Positions 49,801 through 62,514 of a DNA stretch of 64,000 nucleotides are shown piece by piece (the stretch's first letter is position 1; the number at the start of each line of letters is the position of its first letter). This DNA comes from Scatophagus argus (taxonomy: Eukaryota; Chordata; Actinopteri; Scatophagidae), in the NCBI RefSeq assembly GCF_020382885.2, contig NC_058502.1, positions 2,830,001-2,894,000 of the forward strand, read 5' to 3'. The notes below the pieces were generated by a model. That model saw only the letters and a list, made by a program, of their open reading frames with translations. It had not been told where the DNA came from and made no database searches. The translations under genes were made by a program, and so were the position numbers.

Positions 49801-50889
49801 TTCTCATACTGCAGAACGAAAAGAAAAGAAACACAACAGAGCAGAAACAGGTGTTACTCTGAAATGAGTCAGACATATAACAGTGCTGGCATAATGCAAC
49901 AGGTAAATCTGAGCCACATTTCTGAGCCAGGTATGAATCGATGACATTCAGTTAGATCCAGCTACTCTTTTAGAAAGTGGTTCTGGTTCTGATTTGATTC
50001 ATTACATGTATGTAAGCACAGTATGCTTTCCCTGTAACCAATGTACATACTTCACAACATTTTAAAGTGAAGAATTACTTTCAAAAAGTCACTTCCATAT
50101 AGATACATCTTAACTTGATCAGCGACATTAATGTGCTGTTTCCATATCATGCATCAGTATCAACAATCCTATGACAAACCGTATTCCAATAACAGGTGGT
50201 GGATATTTTTGAAACGCCAGATACATTGTGCAAATAGCATATTTAGACACTTTTAGGGAAGTAAAAACTTAAGTATACAAAAAGTGAGCTTAAAGTATGT
50301 TTCCTGTTATATCGTATTTGTACTGGGATAGCATCTGTATGCACGCCCTACAGGTGTGCTTCATTGCCGTTACGTTGTGCGACGCTCACATTCCTACAGA
50401 TAACTGTGACACTGACAGCTCTGTGCTCACCAGCTCTTTGAACTTGAAAAGCCCGTGTCCCGGTACCGGACTTGCTTCGTTCCGGTCTGCCGCCGGGGAG
50501 CTGTCCGTTGTCTCCTTGGTCTTTCCGCTGCAAAGCCCACGAGCTCTGAGGCACAGCAGAGACCGGAAACCGGCCACCGACTTGTCGTGAACTCCTGGGT
50601 ATCCGGGGAGCACGGTTCCTTGCGCGTGCCAGGGTGTCGCTTTAACCTGCTGGAGGATCCCACTCCAGCACGCGACACGACTGTCTGTCCCCTTGAGTCT
50701 CAACAGCCACGAGCCGTTAACCGCTGACTGTCCCAGCCGGACGCCCTCGGTGACAGGTGTGCGCCCGCGCGGCCATGACGGAGGCTCGAGCCAACACACA
50801 CCAGCACTCCGCGCGGACACCAGGCAGCGAACATTTGCTGCGTTGCGGCAAATAGGCGCGGAAATTCTTCGGAAACACGTCATCATCAT
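46853..50889 (-). CDS. crls1: Cardiolipin synthase (CMP-forming), mitochondrial
   Basis: This inner-mitochondrial-membrane enzyme joins CDP-diacylglycerol and phosphatidylglycerol to make cardiolipin. Seven exons, high to low: 50431-50889, 49671-49808, 49201-49330, 49027-49112, 48769-48837, 48043-48134, 46853-46946. They give 355 aa. The CDP-alcohol phosphotransferase motif spans exons 2-3: Asp198, Asp201-Gly202 (LDGYIAR), Ala205-Arg206, Gly216, Asp220 and Asp224 ([10 protein letters not shown]). It is preceded by [20 protein letters not shown] and followed by conserved membrane segments, [18 protein letters not shown] and the C-terminal [10 protein letters not shown]. Exon 1 (153 codons) is Arg-rich with few acidic residues at its start, as for a mitochondrial presequence, and contains no Met after the initial MMM, so translation must begin there if the exon starts there. 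The human protein is about 301 aa; the extra length is all in the presequence region. It lies directly downstream of mcm8 on the same strand, as in human. Confidence 0.95.
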
Positions 50890-51300
50890 CTTGACGAGCC
50901 CTCCGTTACCGACCTGCTGGTCTCGTGCTGTCCGCCCCCGTTTTCATGATGGAGTTTCAGAACCCGACGGTCAGAACCGACTGAATCACAGCTCAAGCCA
51001 GCAGGCTGCCATGTTGCCGTAAACTGAAACGGAACACGACGTCGTAAAATTGCCAATGACGCTTTCGCCTTTGAAAACAGATGACGTCGCGATTGAAAGT
51101 CAAAACCTCCAAGTCAGCAAAAATAAAAGTATCAGAGGAAATACTTCAAAAATGACACCACATGTTGTAGCTTTTCCACTGATTAAAAAAGTAAGTATTT
51201 AGCGTATTGTGGTATTACAAATTGAAATATAGTAGAAATATAGTATAATATAACATTTTTAATCATGTTTTCGTAATCACAAAAAGCTAACTATTATGAC
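50890..51300 (-). promoter_or_regulatory. crls1: Probable crls1 promoter region
   Basis: The bases right of the crls1 start are CpG-containing and carry GCCATGTT at 51008-51015 (YY1-like) and TGACGTCG at 51082-51089 (CRE-like). Both kinds of site are common near housekeeping promoters. The interval also separates crls1 from the mcm8 poly(A) region, so promoter and terminator are within about 0.4 kb. Confidence 0.4.
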
Positions 51301-51323
51301 ATTTCAAGGAAAAAAAACCCCAA

Positions 51324-51351
51324 TTTATTTAGTGAATGTTTAAAGTTTATT
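51324..51351 (-). terminator. mcm8: mcm8 polyadenylation signals (two AATAAA)
   Basis: Minus-strand AATAAA occurs at 51346-51351 and again at 51324-51329, about 700 bases past the mcm8 stop, giving a 3' UTR of about 51.32-52.05 kb. No coding exon is seen in that stretch. Confidence 0.55.
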
Positions 51352-52052
51352 ATTAAAGTGCATACCATACAAAAAGAAACAGCAGTCAAAAAGGCAGCGG
51401 ATTCATAGCATTTGAAAAGCAGTTAAGAAGAAAATGAGAAGCAAACACGGCACAACTGGGTGTTTGTTGATCAACATGTTGTAGCCTGCCCAATACTAGA
51501 TACTTAAATCAATTCAGTGCCAACTACTGTTTGAAACAGTCACCATGTGCTGTGAAAATAACACAAAAGCTTGCACACTCAGGTGTACCTGACTATTACG
51601 GTAAAGTGGTCTAAACTCAGATATTTTTTATCCTTATTAACATATTAAGATGATGCTTGAAACAGTCTGGCACTAAATTACATTCGTCTGAAGTCTTGAA
51701 ACAAAAGAGGATCGATTATACCCTGTTTAGTTTGAGGCCTTTTGTAAATAAATGAAGACAATCTCAGCAAAGACGCTTGTGTACTGGATCCATGTGAGCT
51801 TAGTTCCTCTTTTCAGCAGGACGTAGATGCCCTCTGTGAGGTTTTAGTATTTAGATGAGTCTGTCAGTTGTTGTGGTTGCTATGGTTGTTACATGGTAGC
51901 CTGCTGGCTGGTGGTTTGGTCAAAACAGTGTGGATGGTTAATATGTGTATTTCTTCTTTAAAGAGAGACCCTGTTCAGTTATGCCACACTGACCTGGTGT
52001 TGAGGTCTGCAAGCAGGAGCAGGTGTGTATTGTGAGTCTGTTGTGTCAGTGA

Positions 52053-55000
52053 TCAGACAGTTTGCAGCTGGTACAGTTTGGGTCCTTTCTTCAGCAGGAA
52101 ACCTTGCTCATTCAGGGAGCTCAACAGACCTTCAAAATCCACCACCTGGAAGAAATCAACCAAAGCATGAATAAATCATCACGAGTGTTTTTACCAGAAC
52201 ACTTTGTTTTAATGCATGTATTTCACACAGAAGTGCTGAAATCATTTCTATTATGTGACATTTTTCTAGTTTTTCGAGTATTCATTTGATGAGTAGGAGA
52301 CACCCAAATACTTTTTATCAGGTGGAGCTGACAAGCAGCCTTGAATAATGTGATGTCTTAAATTCATCAGTGTTTCTTTTTCAGCACTGCAACATTTTAA
52401 TTTTATTCCTAATAAGGGAATGAAAACTCATTTTTGACAAGTTCCACAGCTGAACTGGGGACCTTTTGAGCTCTGCTTCATTTGCAAATATTGCTCAGAT
52501 GACAGTTCCAGTGACTGATTGCTTAAGTAGCTAATTTCTCACAGAGAAAATCACATGTGTTTGTGCCTTTTGTGCACTTAAATCTGGCCTACTGCTAACT
52601 TATCTGTTTTTATCTCATGCATATGTATTTGAGCATCCGGATGCTTTCACCTTGACGTTCATTCTGTCTGCAATAGATCGAAGCATTTGTAGGTCGAACT
52701 GCTTCTGATTGGTCCTCTGGGCATGCGAGTGCAGTGCGTTGACCAGTCGTTTTGCAGCGCTGCGCTGACTCATGCCTGACCCAAGCTGAGAGCGCTCAAA
52801 GTCCAGATTGCCCAGACCATCTGAGTATGTATCAGCCAGACTGCAAAACAAAATAACACACACACAAGGAGAGAGTGAAAATTACATTCTGGGTACAGTA
52901 CATTCTCATGGACATTTTTTTACTTTGTATAAACAAAACAACAACAACAAATAGACTGAGACAATAATAATCATTTTCATCCATACTGACATTTGTTAAT
53001 TTCAGTCATAATACACACAAAGACTGCTACAGTGTCACCTGTGTTTCATGATCTCCACCACATCCTCAGCATCACTCTTGCTAGCTGTCTCTCTAAGGTC
53101 CAACCTGGCTCTTGCCTGCACAAAAACACACAGTGGTCACTTAAGCATGAGGTCCTTTTTGCTTCTAGACAGATGAACTTTTGGGACCGGCCTTGGCCTG
53201 AAACTGCAGCTTAAAAAACAAAAAGATGTTGCTGATGGTGGTGAATAAACCAAACACAGAGAAACCTACCTCAGTTAGTCTGATTAAAGACTCAAGCTGT
53301 CGTGTGGTGATGGGTGTGGAATCAGCAGAGTGTGCCTGAGATCTCAGTGACAGGTAGAATTCTTGGATTGTCTTTTTTGCTTCATTAGAAAGTGACGGAT
53401 GGACATACTGACGAGCATAGCTGATATACTTCCTTAACAAACACGCTGGAATGGGGTCTACAGTTTCACCTGCAGGGATCTATACAAAGATACACACATA
53501 CTGCATAAGTGCAAATGATTTTTGGCAGATATCACAGTACTCCTCGTGTGGTGCGGTTCTTTTCTTTTTTTCGTTCTTTTTTTACCTTCAGACGTTCAGT
53601 CAGCGGCATGTCTGAGTGGTCAAGAAGGATGGAGGTCTCTAATTCACTGTTAGTTCTGGTAACCACGGCGCTGCTGGTTCTGGCTCTTCCTGTCCTGTTT
53701 GCCATGACGTGTTCTGACAGATGGCGGTCATGTGACTCATCCGGGATGTCCAAGAGGAGGAAGACCACATCGAATCGAGACAGAAGAGCTGAGCCCGTTC
53801 TAAAGACAAGAATAAACAACTGTAAATACAAGTCAGTCACTTAACATTAATATTTTATCAGCTGCTAAAAAACATAATCAATATGCTAATTGTCTTAACT
53901 TACTTCAGATTTTCAGAAACAGTCTTGGCTCTGTTGTAATGTCCCCCAACAGGGTTAGCTGCAGCTATGACAGACGCTCTGGCCGGCAGAGAGGAAACTA
54001 TTCCAGCCTTAGCCAGACTCACAGACTGCTGTTCCATGGCTTCTAGCAGTGCCTGCTGCTGGGTGCCTAACTTATCAAACTCATCAATGCAGCACACGCC
54101 TGAAGAGAACAGACAGAAAGAGAATTAAAGAAGAATCAGGACAGGAGAAGAAGACATGTTGGTAGACAAAGAAAAAAAAAGGAGAAACAAGCAATTCTCA
54201 ATAGGCAGTGAGAACTAACACGGTGGAAAGTATGGGTCTCCAATTCTGTTGATTTCTCAGGTATCAGTCAATATACAATATGCAAGACTGGCACAAACAC
54301 ACTTATCAAACCAGTGCTGGCACTCCCTTTCTTACCTTGGTCAGCCAGCACCAAGGCCCCAGCCTCAAGAGCATAATCCCCTGTTCCTGCGTCTCGAGAT
54401 AAACTCACCGTTAATCCTTTAAACAAACAAAAAAGGAAACAAAATCCAACTTGATTATGTGGTAACAAATCTGAATAACTATCCACAGTGAAATCACCAC
54501 CTGCAATGTGTAACATCATATAGGAAGATTTAGTGAAGAGTAACATTTACCTGTGGTGGTTGTGCTGTTTCCACATACATAGATTCCTCTGGGAGCCACA
54601 TTACACACTGCCTACACATGGTGCACACATGAAATATTAGATTAAGTATTAGGTTTACATGTGCACACTGAAACTGGTTCTGCAGCAACACACCACAGCT
54701 TCAGGTAAGTAAACATGCATTACAACCTCAGCTAAAGAGTAATAAAATTGCATTACTGACTGTGTTTTTATTAATCTCTGCCAGATACTACTGCTGTATT
54801 CAAAGGGATTATTGAGTTTTGTGTGTTACTTGTAACATCTGACTCTTTCCCAATCCAGGGTCTCCCACTATCAGGATGTGTGGGTCTCCTCGAACTGGGA
54901 CGCTGTTCTTGTCTGTGTGTTTCTGTCTGCCTCCAAACAATGCCAAGGCAAGAGCAGCTTTCACCACCTGGAGACACACAAGAACACAGGATGCTGGACT

Positions 55001-58000
55001 CCACTTTTATTTTGAGCTGATATCTTGACAAATCAAGATATCAAAATTATGCCCCATTTAATCGGTGTGAACTCACCAGGTGGCCATAGATGACGGGACA
55101 CAAAGAGCTGAAAGTGGTGAGAATCTCAGTATTAGATAACTTGGTATGGTCATATTAACAATACAAGTTGAGAAGAACTTGTAGAACATGCAGTCATGTT
55201 TTTAAACAGCAAACAAATAATATTGTAGGTAACAAACGTCTTACTGTACTATAAGTCTCAGAAGGTTAGGCTGTGACTGGATCTCTTGGATGGCATACAG
55301 CTCCTTCAGACTGAACTCTTCCCCTGCAGAACGATCTTCATGCGACCCTCTTGACCCCTGACCTGACTTGGACTTTTGACCTACACATAGAAGGATTAAT
55401 AACACCACACTCACTGCTCAGTCTCATTAAAAACATACAATATATCTTCTCCAAATAATTCGAATCACAGTGCAAAAACATTCTTCAGTACCTTTAGTGT
55501 TACTGACAGAAGTAGCTTCAAGGTAGAGGAGGAACATACACTGATCCTTGTTTCCCCGGGAACTGCCTGCATGCGAATAATAACGGTGAGAGTTTTGTGT
55601 GTGATTGGCTTGTAGCCAACGTGAAGGTGGCTGTGAGGGTAAAAGATCACTTCATGTTAATTTCTTCCATTGAGAATTTTCATACTCACATGCAGGATTA
55701 AAGGGTAAGTGTCTCTATACAGTTAATATCATGTGCAAATCAACAACTACCAGTAAAAGGCAAAAACTGACAACAAACTTAACTTCCACCCAGGTTAATA
55801 AGTGTGTGTTTCATTGTGTTTGTACCATCGCTGGTAACTCTAACTATCCCTGTCACAGTCACGGTGTCTCCGGGGACGCAGCTGTCACAGAGGTCTGAGG
55901 TCAGGTGACACTCTACGGTGCGTGGGATTCGTCCAGTCTCCCTCTGCTCCCCGCCCATCAATTCCTGCACCCTGAAGTGGTCAACAACAAAAAAAAAAAA
56001 TTTCAAATGAAGAATGTAAATAGTGGCTCAGGATTGGAAATGAGCTGCATTTCTGAATTACAACAGTATTTATTGGGTTGATAATTTATAGGGAAAAGGG
56101 AAATTTGTATTAACAACTCAGCTTTGATTTTTGCTGCTTCGTGCCTAATCACAAAACACCTTTCAAAGACCTCTGCTGGCACATATTACATTTTTCCTGG
56201 TTCTAAATCAGCCACATCTCCCACTACTTTTTCCTTTGTTGAACATTTGCAAACATGCTATACTTACCTGATGATCTGCCAGTCTACAGTTTGAGTAAGC
56301 GGAGAACTCCGGCTGGGGGTGAAAGAGCGACTGCGACAGTCAGGCTGGATGCACTAGGTGATAAAGGACACATATATACTGTATACACACATGAAACCTG
56401 CAAAGTTAATCTAAGTAATGATGCCAAATATGGTTACAAGCGTACACTCAAGGAAAACCGAAGCTGTAGAAAGCTTGTGTATACTAAGTTGTGGAGAAAA
56501 TGTTGCAGAAAAAGAACTACAAGTGTTCATACCTTGGTAGGTGTAGCATATTTCCCATGCTGCAGTGAAAGAGACTGTGTGTGTGAACAGCCCAGGCACT
56601 TGAAGGCCATCCTGGTACACAGAGGTCTGATATTGCTCACTCGGACCACAGTACCCCTCACACACACCAGCCGACCAAACACACTGGCACGCAACATCCG
56701 CAACGGCGTCAGCGGTTCGTAGTTATACAGCCTGTGGATGATTTACACAAATAAAGTCATCTACATTCATGATGTCATAAAAACAGCTGATTGTGATCAC
56801 TGTGTGCACCACCTTGCACTAATGTGAGGGATGTTGATGATTGGTGCAACGACAGGAAGCTCTTCACCTTGCAGCTCAGCAACCTGTTTCTCCAAATCAG
56901 TAGTCAACACCTGAAACACAGACCCAGAATCTGTCTGGTACTTGATCTCTCAGTAGAGCAGTTCAATGCTTTGAATCATCACAGAATCAAAAGGCTTAGG
57001 AGTATAAGCATTATGAAAGGCTGTAACAGAAGACAACACAACTGCATGCGTGTACCTGATGAATAGCCACTCCCAAACACTTGAGCATCAGCTCTGGCTG
57101 TTCCTTCAGGTCTGTGGTCAGATCAGGAAGGGCTCTACGCACGGTTTGGTCTCCAGTCAAGTCGGCGTAATCCACCAGAACACTGCCCTGACGCTCAATC
57201 TCATCCTGTGCACACAAGAATGGTCACGTTTATATCAGAGCATAAAGTATTCATCATACATAGACTATATTGAGAGATGATAACCTAACGATTCATTAAA
57301 CAGGAAGACACACAAGCAGACAGACCAACTGACCTTGTCATACAGATGAATCCTGGAAGTGAAATATTTCTCAAACACTTTGATCTTCTCCAAAGAAGGT
57401 GAGCTCTCAATGAAGCCTGCACACAAAAAGACATATTACAACACATACATCACAGACAGAATGAGGATCATTTCCTGTGAGAAAGACCTAAAAAACGTGC
57501 CCACCTTCAGAGAAGTAAAGCGTCCATCCTTTGTACGGACACAACACGTCCAGAGTAGCCTGACAAAGAACTGAACAGGCACATGGGCAGTCAGGACAGT
57601 CGCAGCTTTTAATGTAAGTTGTTGTTTTTAAGTTGTAAATGTTTTTCTCCCTGTTGTTTTTCAGATTTATTTATAGAGAAACATATAAAATTTCTATCTC
57701 TGCAAAACTGATAGATGGATATATAAAACCTCTCACCTCTCTGATAGATTCCTGATGCTCCTCCCCGAAAACCACCTCCACCTCTCCAACCTCCTCCTCC
57801 TCCTCCTCCTCCTCTCCATGGTCTACTCCTCCACCCTCCTCCTCTCCATCCTCCTCCTCCTCCTCTCCATCCTCGACCACCTCCTCCTCCTCCTCTCCAT
57901 CCTCCACGACCACCTCCACCTCTCCATCCTGCACTACCGCCACCACCTCTTCCTTCCCCTCCTCTCCCGCCCCTCCATGAACCTCTTCTGGATTCCTCTC

Positions 58001-58007
58001 CACTCAT
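52053..58007 (-). CDS. mcm8: DNA helicase MCM8
   Basis: Mcm8 forms a hexameric helicase with Mcm9 that acts in homologous recombination, crosslink repair and gametogenesis. Twenty coding exons, high to low: 57737-58007, 57505-57570, 57334-57416, 57056-57205, 56813-56910, 56533-56731, 56268-56353, 55826-55971, 55492-55566, 55245-55380, 55077-55107, 54830-54967, 54551-54611, 54336-54416, 53904-54099, 53586-53799, 53270-53479, 53039-53115, 52651-52840, 52053-52145. They give 866 aa; human is 840. A zinc-finger-type Cys pattern (CLGC and later CIQPDC) lies in exons 6-7. Walker A GDPGLGKS is at 482-489, Walker B CCIDEFDK at 543-550, AAANP follows as sensor 1, and SRFD at 613-616 holds the arginine finger. 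The C-terminus ends [10 protein letters not shown], as in vertebrate MCM8. The first coding exon is an unusually Gly/Arg/Trp-rich stretch (residues 1-90). An acceptor (TTAG|GAAAG) seven bases before the ATG shows that a 5' non-coding exon must lie further right; it is not located. Confidence 0.97.
57770..57990 (-). repeat. mcm8: In-frame WRGG-type coding repeat in mcm8 exon 1
   Basis: This purine-rich tract (CTCC/CCTC-rich on the plus strand) encodes irregular repeats of Gly with Arg and Trp ([15 protein letters not shown]-like). The units are short and imperfect, in-frame changes dominate, and the Arg and Trp are kept throughout. Human MCM8 also begins with an Arg/Gly-rich segment, but a shorter one. 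Confidence 0.85.
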
Positions 58008-58339
58008 TACTTTCCTAAGGCACAGTAAACAGAGCAATCATTAGTTAAAGTGACAGCAAAGTACAAAGCAAGATCATTTATTTTCTTAAGAATTATTTCT
58101 GTTAAAGGTCCTTCTTTTACATTCATTGTACAAGCTTAATTTATCAGACCCATAATAACCAAAGTGGCTGGTACCCTAGCAAAGTCACCTGTTACATCCT
58201 TTGAGCAGGCAGCAGGGCACATAACAGGTGTATTTGTGTTATAACCACTCATTTGGCAATGAAAACTGTATCAATGTATAACTCCATACACATGGCAGCA
58301 TTTAAACACTTTTTAAATCTCTCGCTCTGGTGCATGCAT

Positions 58340-58900
58340 GGACTTACTTCCCGAATTAACTGTCGTACAACTTTATCGCTTCTTCACCCTCCGAAATTTG
58401 TAATAAAGTGCGAACGCAACGATCAGGCATCACTTTTAGTTACCTCCGGCAGACTGAATTAAACCCTTCAATTAAGATATGATATTTTGGCACACAAATA
58501 ATCCACTAAGTAGCAACTCGTATGTACAGACCAAAGCTATGTTTACTTAGTTAGTAAGCTAACACACTGACTTTTCCACATACACAGCGGACATTAGCAC
58601 GATTTTTGGCATCTATGGTTCAAGCCCGCTTTAGCGCTAACGTTTCGGTTTGTTCTGACGCCGTTTACTACCGTTATAACTTACTAAAACATGTAAAATA
58701 TGGTGGCGTTTTACTAATTCTTCCGTTAAAATCAGAACACTAGATATTCAAACCGTTGGTTTTGTCTTTCGATGAATGACTGAAGGACGTCAAAAACTTA
58801 CTACACTGAAAACATTACGACGTTACGGATGGTCACAACAAACAAGCTGTCAAACCTTCCCTCCACTGAGGAAAGCTTCTTCTTCTGCTAATGTGTGCGA
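58340..58900 (-). promoter_or_regulatory. mcm8: Probable mcm8 promoter / non-coding first exon region
   Basis: The mcm8 5' non-coding exon and promoter should lie here by distance. The stretch has several CpGs in an AT-rich background and a TTTAGCGC at 58630-58637 that resembles an E2F site, plausible for a replication/repair gene. No donor could be assigned with confidence. In mammals TRMT6 is divergent from MCM8, but no trmt6 exon is recognised here. Confidence 0.3.
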
Positions 58901-60051
58901 CACAGTAGGGGTCTCGGATCTTTGCTGCCCTCCAGGGGACGCAAAAGACACTGCACATTCTAACAAATACGGAGATTTTAAAATAACACAACACACGAAA
59001 TCCTGTGCATTTCAGCTCCGATGTTTAAGGAAAACGCTTTCAGTGGTTAATTCTCGGGTCAGCAGTTTAAGTTTGGAGAAATAGTTTAGTTCAGTTAAGT
59101 AATTATGTAGTATATTTAACATACCCTGTATGTGCTCTAACACTTAAAAATGCTATTTTGTCACTGTGACATTAGTGCATTTTACATTTTTTCCTATACT
59201 GACAATATGTATTTTAAATATCCTGTTTAGTATATCATCCATCATTAATTAACATTATTATCTCGGAATCAAAACATTGAAAGTCATTTGACTCAACGCG
59301 TTTTGCAACAGACCATCATCCTGTCAGGTAAAAGGACTTTAAAGAAAAGGGCATCTGTTTTTGAATACATTAATTAAAGATATAAAACACTAAATGATAT
59401 TTAAAGCTTGCTGGCAATGGCCTTCGCTGAAAAGATAATTTTTTACACAATCTTCTGCGCCATCCTCTGGACATTCTGTGTCATTACAGTTATTTATCTG
59501 AATTTGTCTTGACAGATTAACACAGATGACACGAAATACTGTACATATTGTTCACTTTGTCTGTCATTTGATTTTCTTCCACCCACCAAAGTGAATTATG
59601 AGAACTGATAGGTTCACACAAAGCCAAACTAAAAAATGTAAGATTTAGTGATGACATAGTCACAAGGGTGCACCCACACACGCACACAACCACATGTTTG
59701 TGCTTGTGAGCCGGTACAGAAAAACACACACTCTGCAGGGTATTATATGCATGTTATCACCTCTGCTGACGTAAACGGCCTCAAGATTAACTTGATTGTT
59801 ATTGCACGAAGTAGATGCCAGGGAAAACAAAATGCAGCTTACCATCTACCCATAAAAGCCAACACTCTCAAAGTGGTGCACACAAAGATAAATGTATGAG
59901 AGCACACACACTCTCACACACCCTCTCCAGGGAGTGGTTCGGAGGGGACAGAAAGACAGAACGAACAAGGAGAAAAATCAATACCTGAACTACTGTGGCC
60001 TGGAGTAGTTAGTGGTAATAGCAGAGGGCTGAGAGGGATGGATGCACAAAC

Positions 60052-60073
60052 ACACACACATACACACGCGCGT

Positions 60074-60130
<57 letters not shown>
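60052..60130. repeat. Long (CA)n microsatellite
   Basis: About 38 CA units interrupted once by TACACACGCGCGTG near 60060-60074. Confidence 0.95.
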
Positions 60131-60134
<4 letters not shown>

Positions 60135-62244
60135 AACCGCTGGTAACATCAAACAGCTCTTGTGAGGGAAGAGGACAAAGAAATGAAGACAGAGTGAGAG
60201 ATATGTCTTCTTATTTTCCCCAATCATTATGTTCATAATGTTGAGAAATGAAATAAGACCTCTTCTGCGCTGTGTGTGTGTGTGTGCCCTTCTCTTCACA
60301 CCCAGTTGTCTTCGTGATTTGATCTCCGTGATGATAATTGGTGTTTTATGGACGGAGATGGAGAACCTGAAGGGCCGGTTGGAGGGATGGAGTTAGAGAC
60401 GATGAGGAGCTGCACCACTCAGCGATCTGATTCATCTGCACTTGATCAATCAGCAGCAAACGTCTCGCAAAATCGATGTGAATTCAAAGCGATTTAGCAA
60501 ACAAGAGGAGATCGGGGGTGTTTTTTTATTGTTATTATTTTCAACAGGATAGTTTTTTTCCATTGTTTTCAGAGTTCACAACCCCGAAGTTAAGTCGGTG
60601 GTGAGTCACTGCAGCTGGGTTGTGACATGAAGTAACGGAGTAAGTTTTGTATGAAGCCAAAAGGAGTCATTGTCACAGCGGCGAGCCTTTATTTTGGATG
60701 TCCTGCTTCTTTCCTGAACAGTTTGGAGATGCGTCCTCTTAATAATTCAATCACTTTCTCACCTGGAGTTTGAGTTTGTCACAGCGCTAACCCACAGAGT
60801 AACCAGGAATTTGTCTTTGGCTTTTCTTCCAGTCTAATGCCCCCACTGACTTAGAGGGTCATGATTTATATCAGAAATACAACCTGTCACACTGGCTTTG
60901 TCTGTAGGCATCAGCAGCATGTTGTCATGTAAGTGTCTACTAAGTCTGATGTCTCACAAATTTTACATGAAGCACAGCCACGAAACAGCAGATGCAACAA
61001 ATGCAAAAAGTTAAGGAAGATCTTGCACAAAAGGTACAGTCTTTATCTAAATACACATTCAGCTGATTCCTCAGCATCTTCTTATCATATGCTTTTAGAT
61101 GTGGGACAGTAACTTGTGTAACGGGTACAGGATGGTTCCCTTCGACAAATGCATTGCACAGTGATCAGCCGTGGCTCCAGGAGACCAGCGCAGGTCGATA
61201 GCTGCAGGCAGGCGGCTGTCACCTGTTGCTGCAAAGAGAAAATGAGCTGTCAGAGCTTTTTCTTCACTGTAACATCTTTCTCTTTCTGTGTGTGTGTGTG
61301 TGTGGAAGCTTATAGGGAGAAGGGGCTGGAGATTGTACAGAAATCCCAAGAGACCAAGAGAGACTGTTAATACAGCTGGAGGCGAAAAGGTGAAAGACAA
61401 AAAAGTTCATTCCCAAGCTGAGCAGTTTCAGATGAAGTTTAGTCTCAGTGTTGTGATGCCAGGAAACACTTTTCATATTCGATACAAATCCAGTCAAAAT
61501 CTGATTCTGAATATAGGAGACTTCTGTTCCAAATTGAAAGAACAAGTCCACTCCACATCTTACACAACAAATGTTCACATTAAATACAAGAAAAATACTA
61601 ACCCAACCCATGCACACACTGAAAAAGCTGCTCTGGCAATTTGCCCTCCTGACATCCAGTCTTCTGTGCAGGCCACCAGACTGCAGTTACATATGGAGGC
61701 ATTTCAGCTGTTATCTGAGATATGCATGAAGACGCCACAGAAAGTGAACCCTGCCTCCTGTGGTCTTCACCGAGCAGCAGCTCTTTTCTGAGCCGAACTC
61801 CGATGGGGAACGTCAAGGGTCGCGCAAACACGCTTTGTTTTCTTTCCCTCCAACCTCCTGCAATTTCAAGCCAAAATTACTCTTATGACACCTCTTTGCT
61901 CTCCGCTTTTCTCCTGGTGTCTGTGTTTAAAGGACAGACACACAATATTCTCTCCCCTTTCAGGAGTGAAAAAGAGTAATTAATGACCCCTTTACCTTTT
62001 GCTGCGCTTCTGTCTGTCAGCAATGCAAAAGGCCAAAGAAACTGTCAAGCTGCTTCCCCTCTCTTATTTTGAATTTTTACCTTCCTTCATTTCTCTGTGC
62101 TGCACACAGAATAACACAAAGACAAATGCAAACTGCACACACACGTTTAAACACACAGAGCAGACCTCATGAATTAATTTTAATGTCTAACTTTGCTGTA
62201 CAAAGTAATATTTCAGTTAAATGTTTTTATTGACACACTGTACG

Positions 62245-62248
<4 letters not shown>

Positions 62249-62275
<27 letters not shown>
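62249..62275. repeat. (GT)n microsatellite
   Basis: About 13 GT units in the right-hand intergenic region. Confidence 0.9.
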
Positions 62276-62278
<3 letters not shown>

Positions 62279-62514
62279 GACTGCATATTTAGTTCTGAAC
62301 CCCAGTGGGTCTGTTTCTTCATCTCAACTAATTTGTGTTTTTACTGAACACTAATGGACTATTATGAAATACAGACACACACAGAAAGCTGCAGTGGTCG
62401 CAGTGTGTGTGTTAGTGTGTGTATCAACGAAAGAAAAGAGTTGCTTTCAAATCATCAGTTTCAAGCGGTGAGGACAGATTGGTTTTAATCCAATATGTGA
62501 AATGAGCCCCTGCT

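Noticed and set aside
57755-58018. Leu/Ser/His-rich plus-strand frame and acidic minus-strand frame over the start of mcm8
   Set aside because: They are other-frame readings of the Gly/Arg/Trp-rich mcm8 exon 1, whose frame is fixed by splicing into the conserved MCM8 sequence.
58776-59084. A 102-codon plus-strand frame divergent from mcm8, where mammals have TRMT6
   Set aside because: The sequence (MTEGRQKLTTLKTLRR...) has no resemblance to TRMT6 or any family I recognise.
61288-61791. A 167-codon plus-strand open frame
   Set aside because: It begins in a GT microsatellite, has no family signature, and overlaps an antisense open frame. It is better explained as chance.
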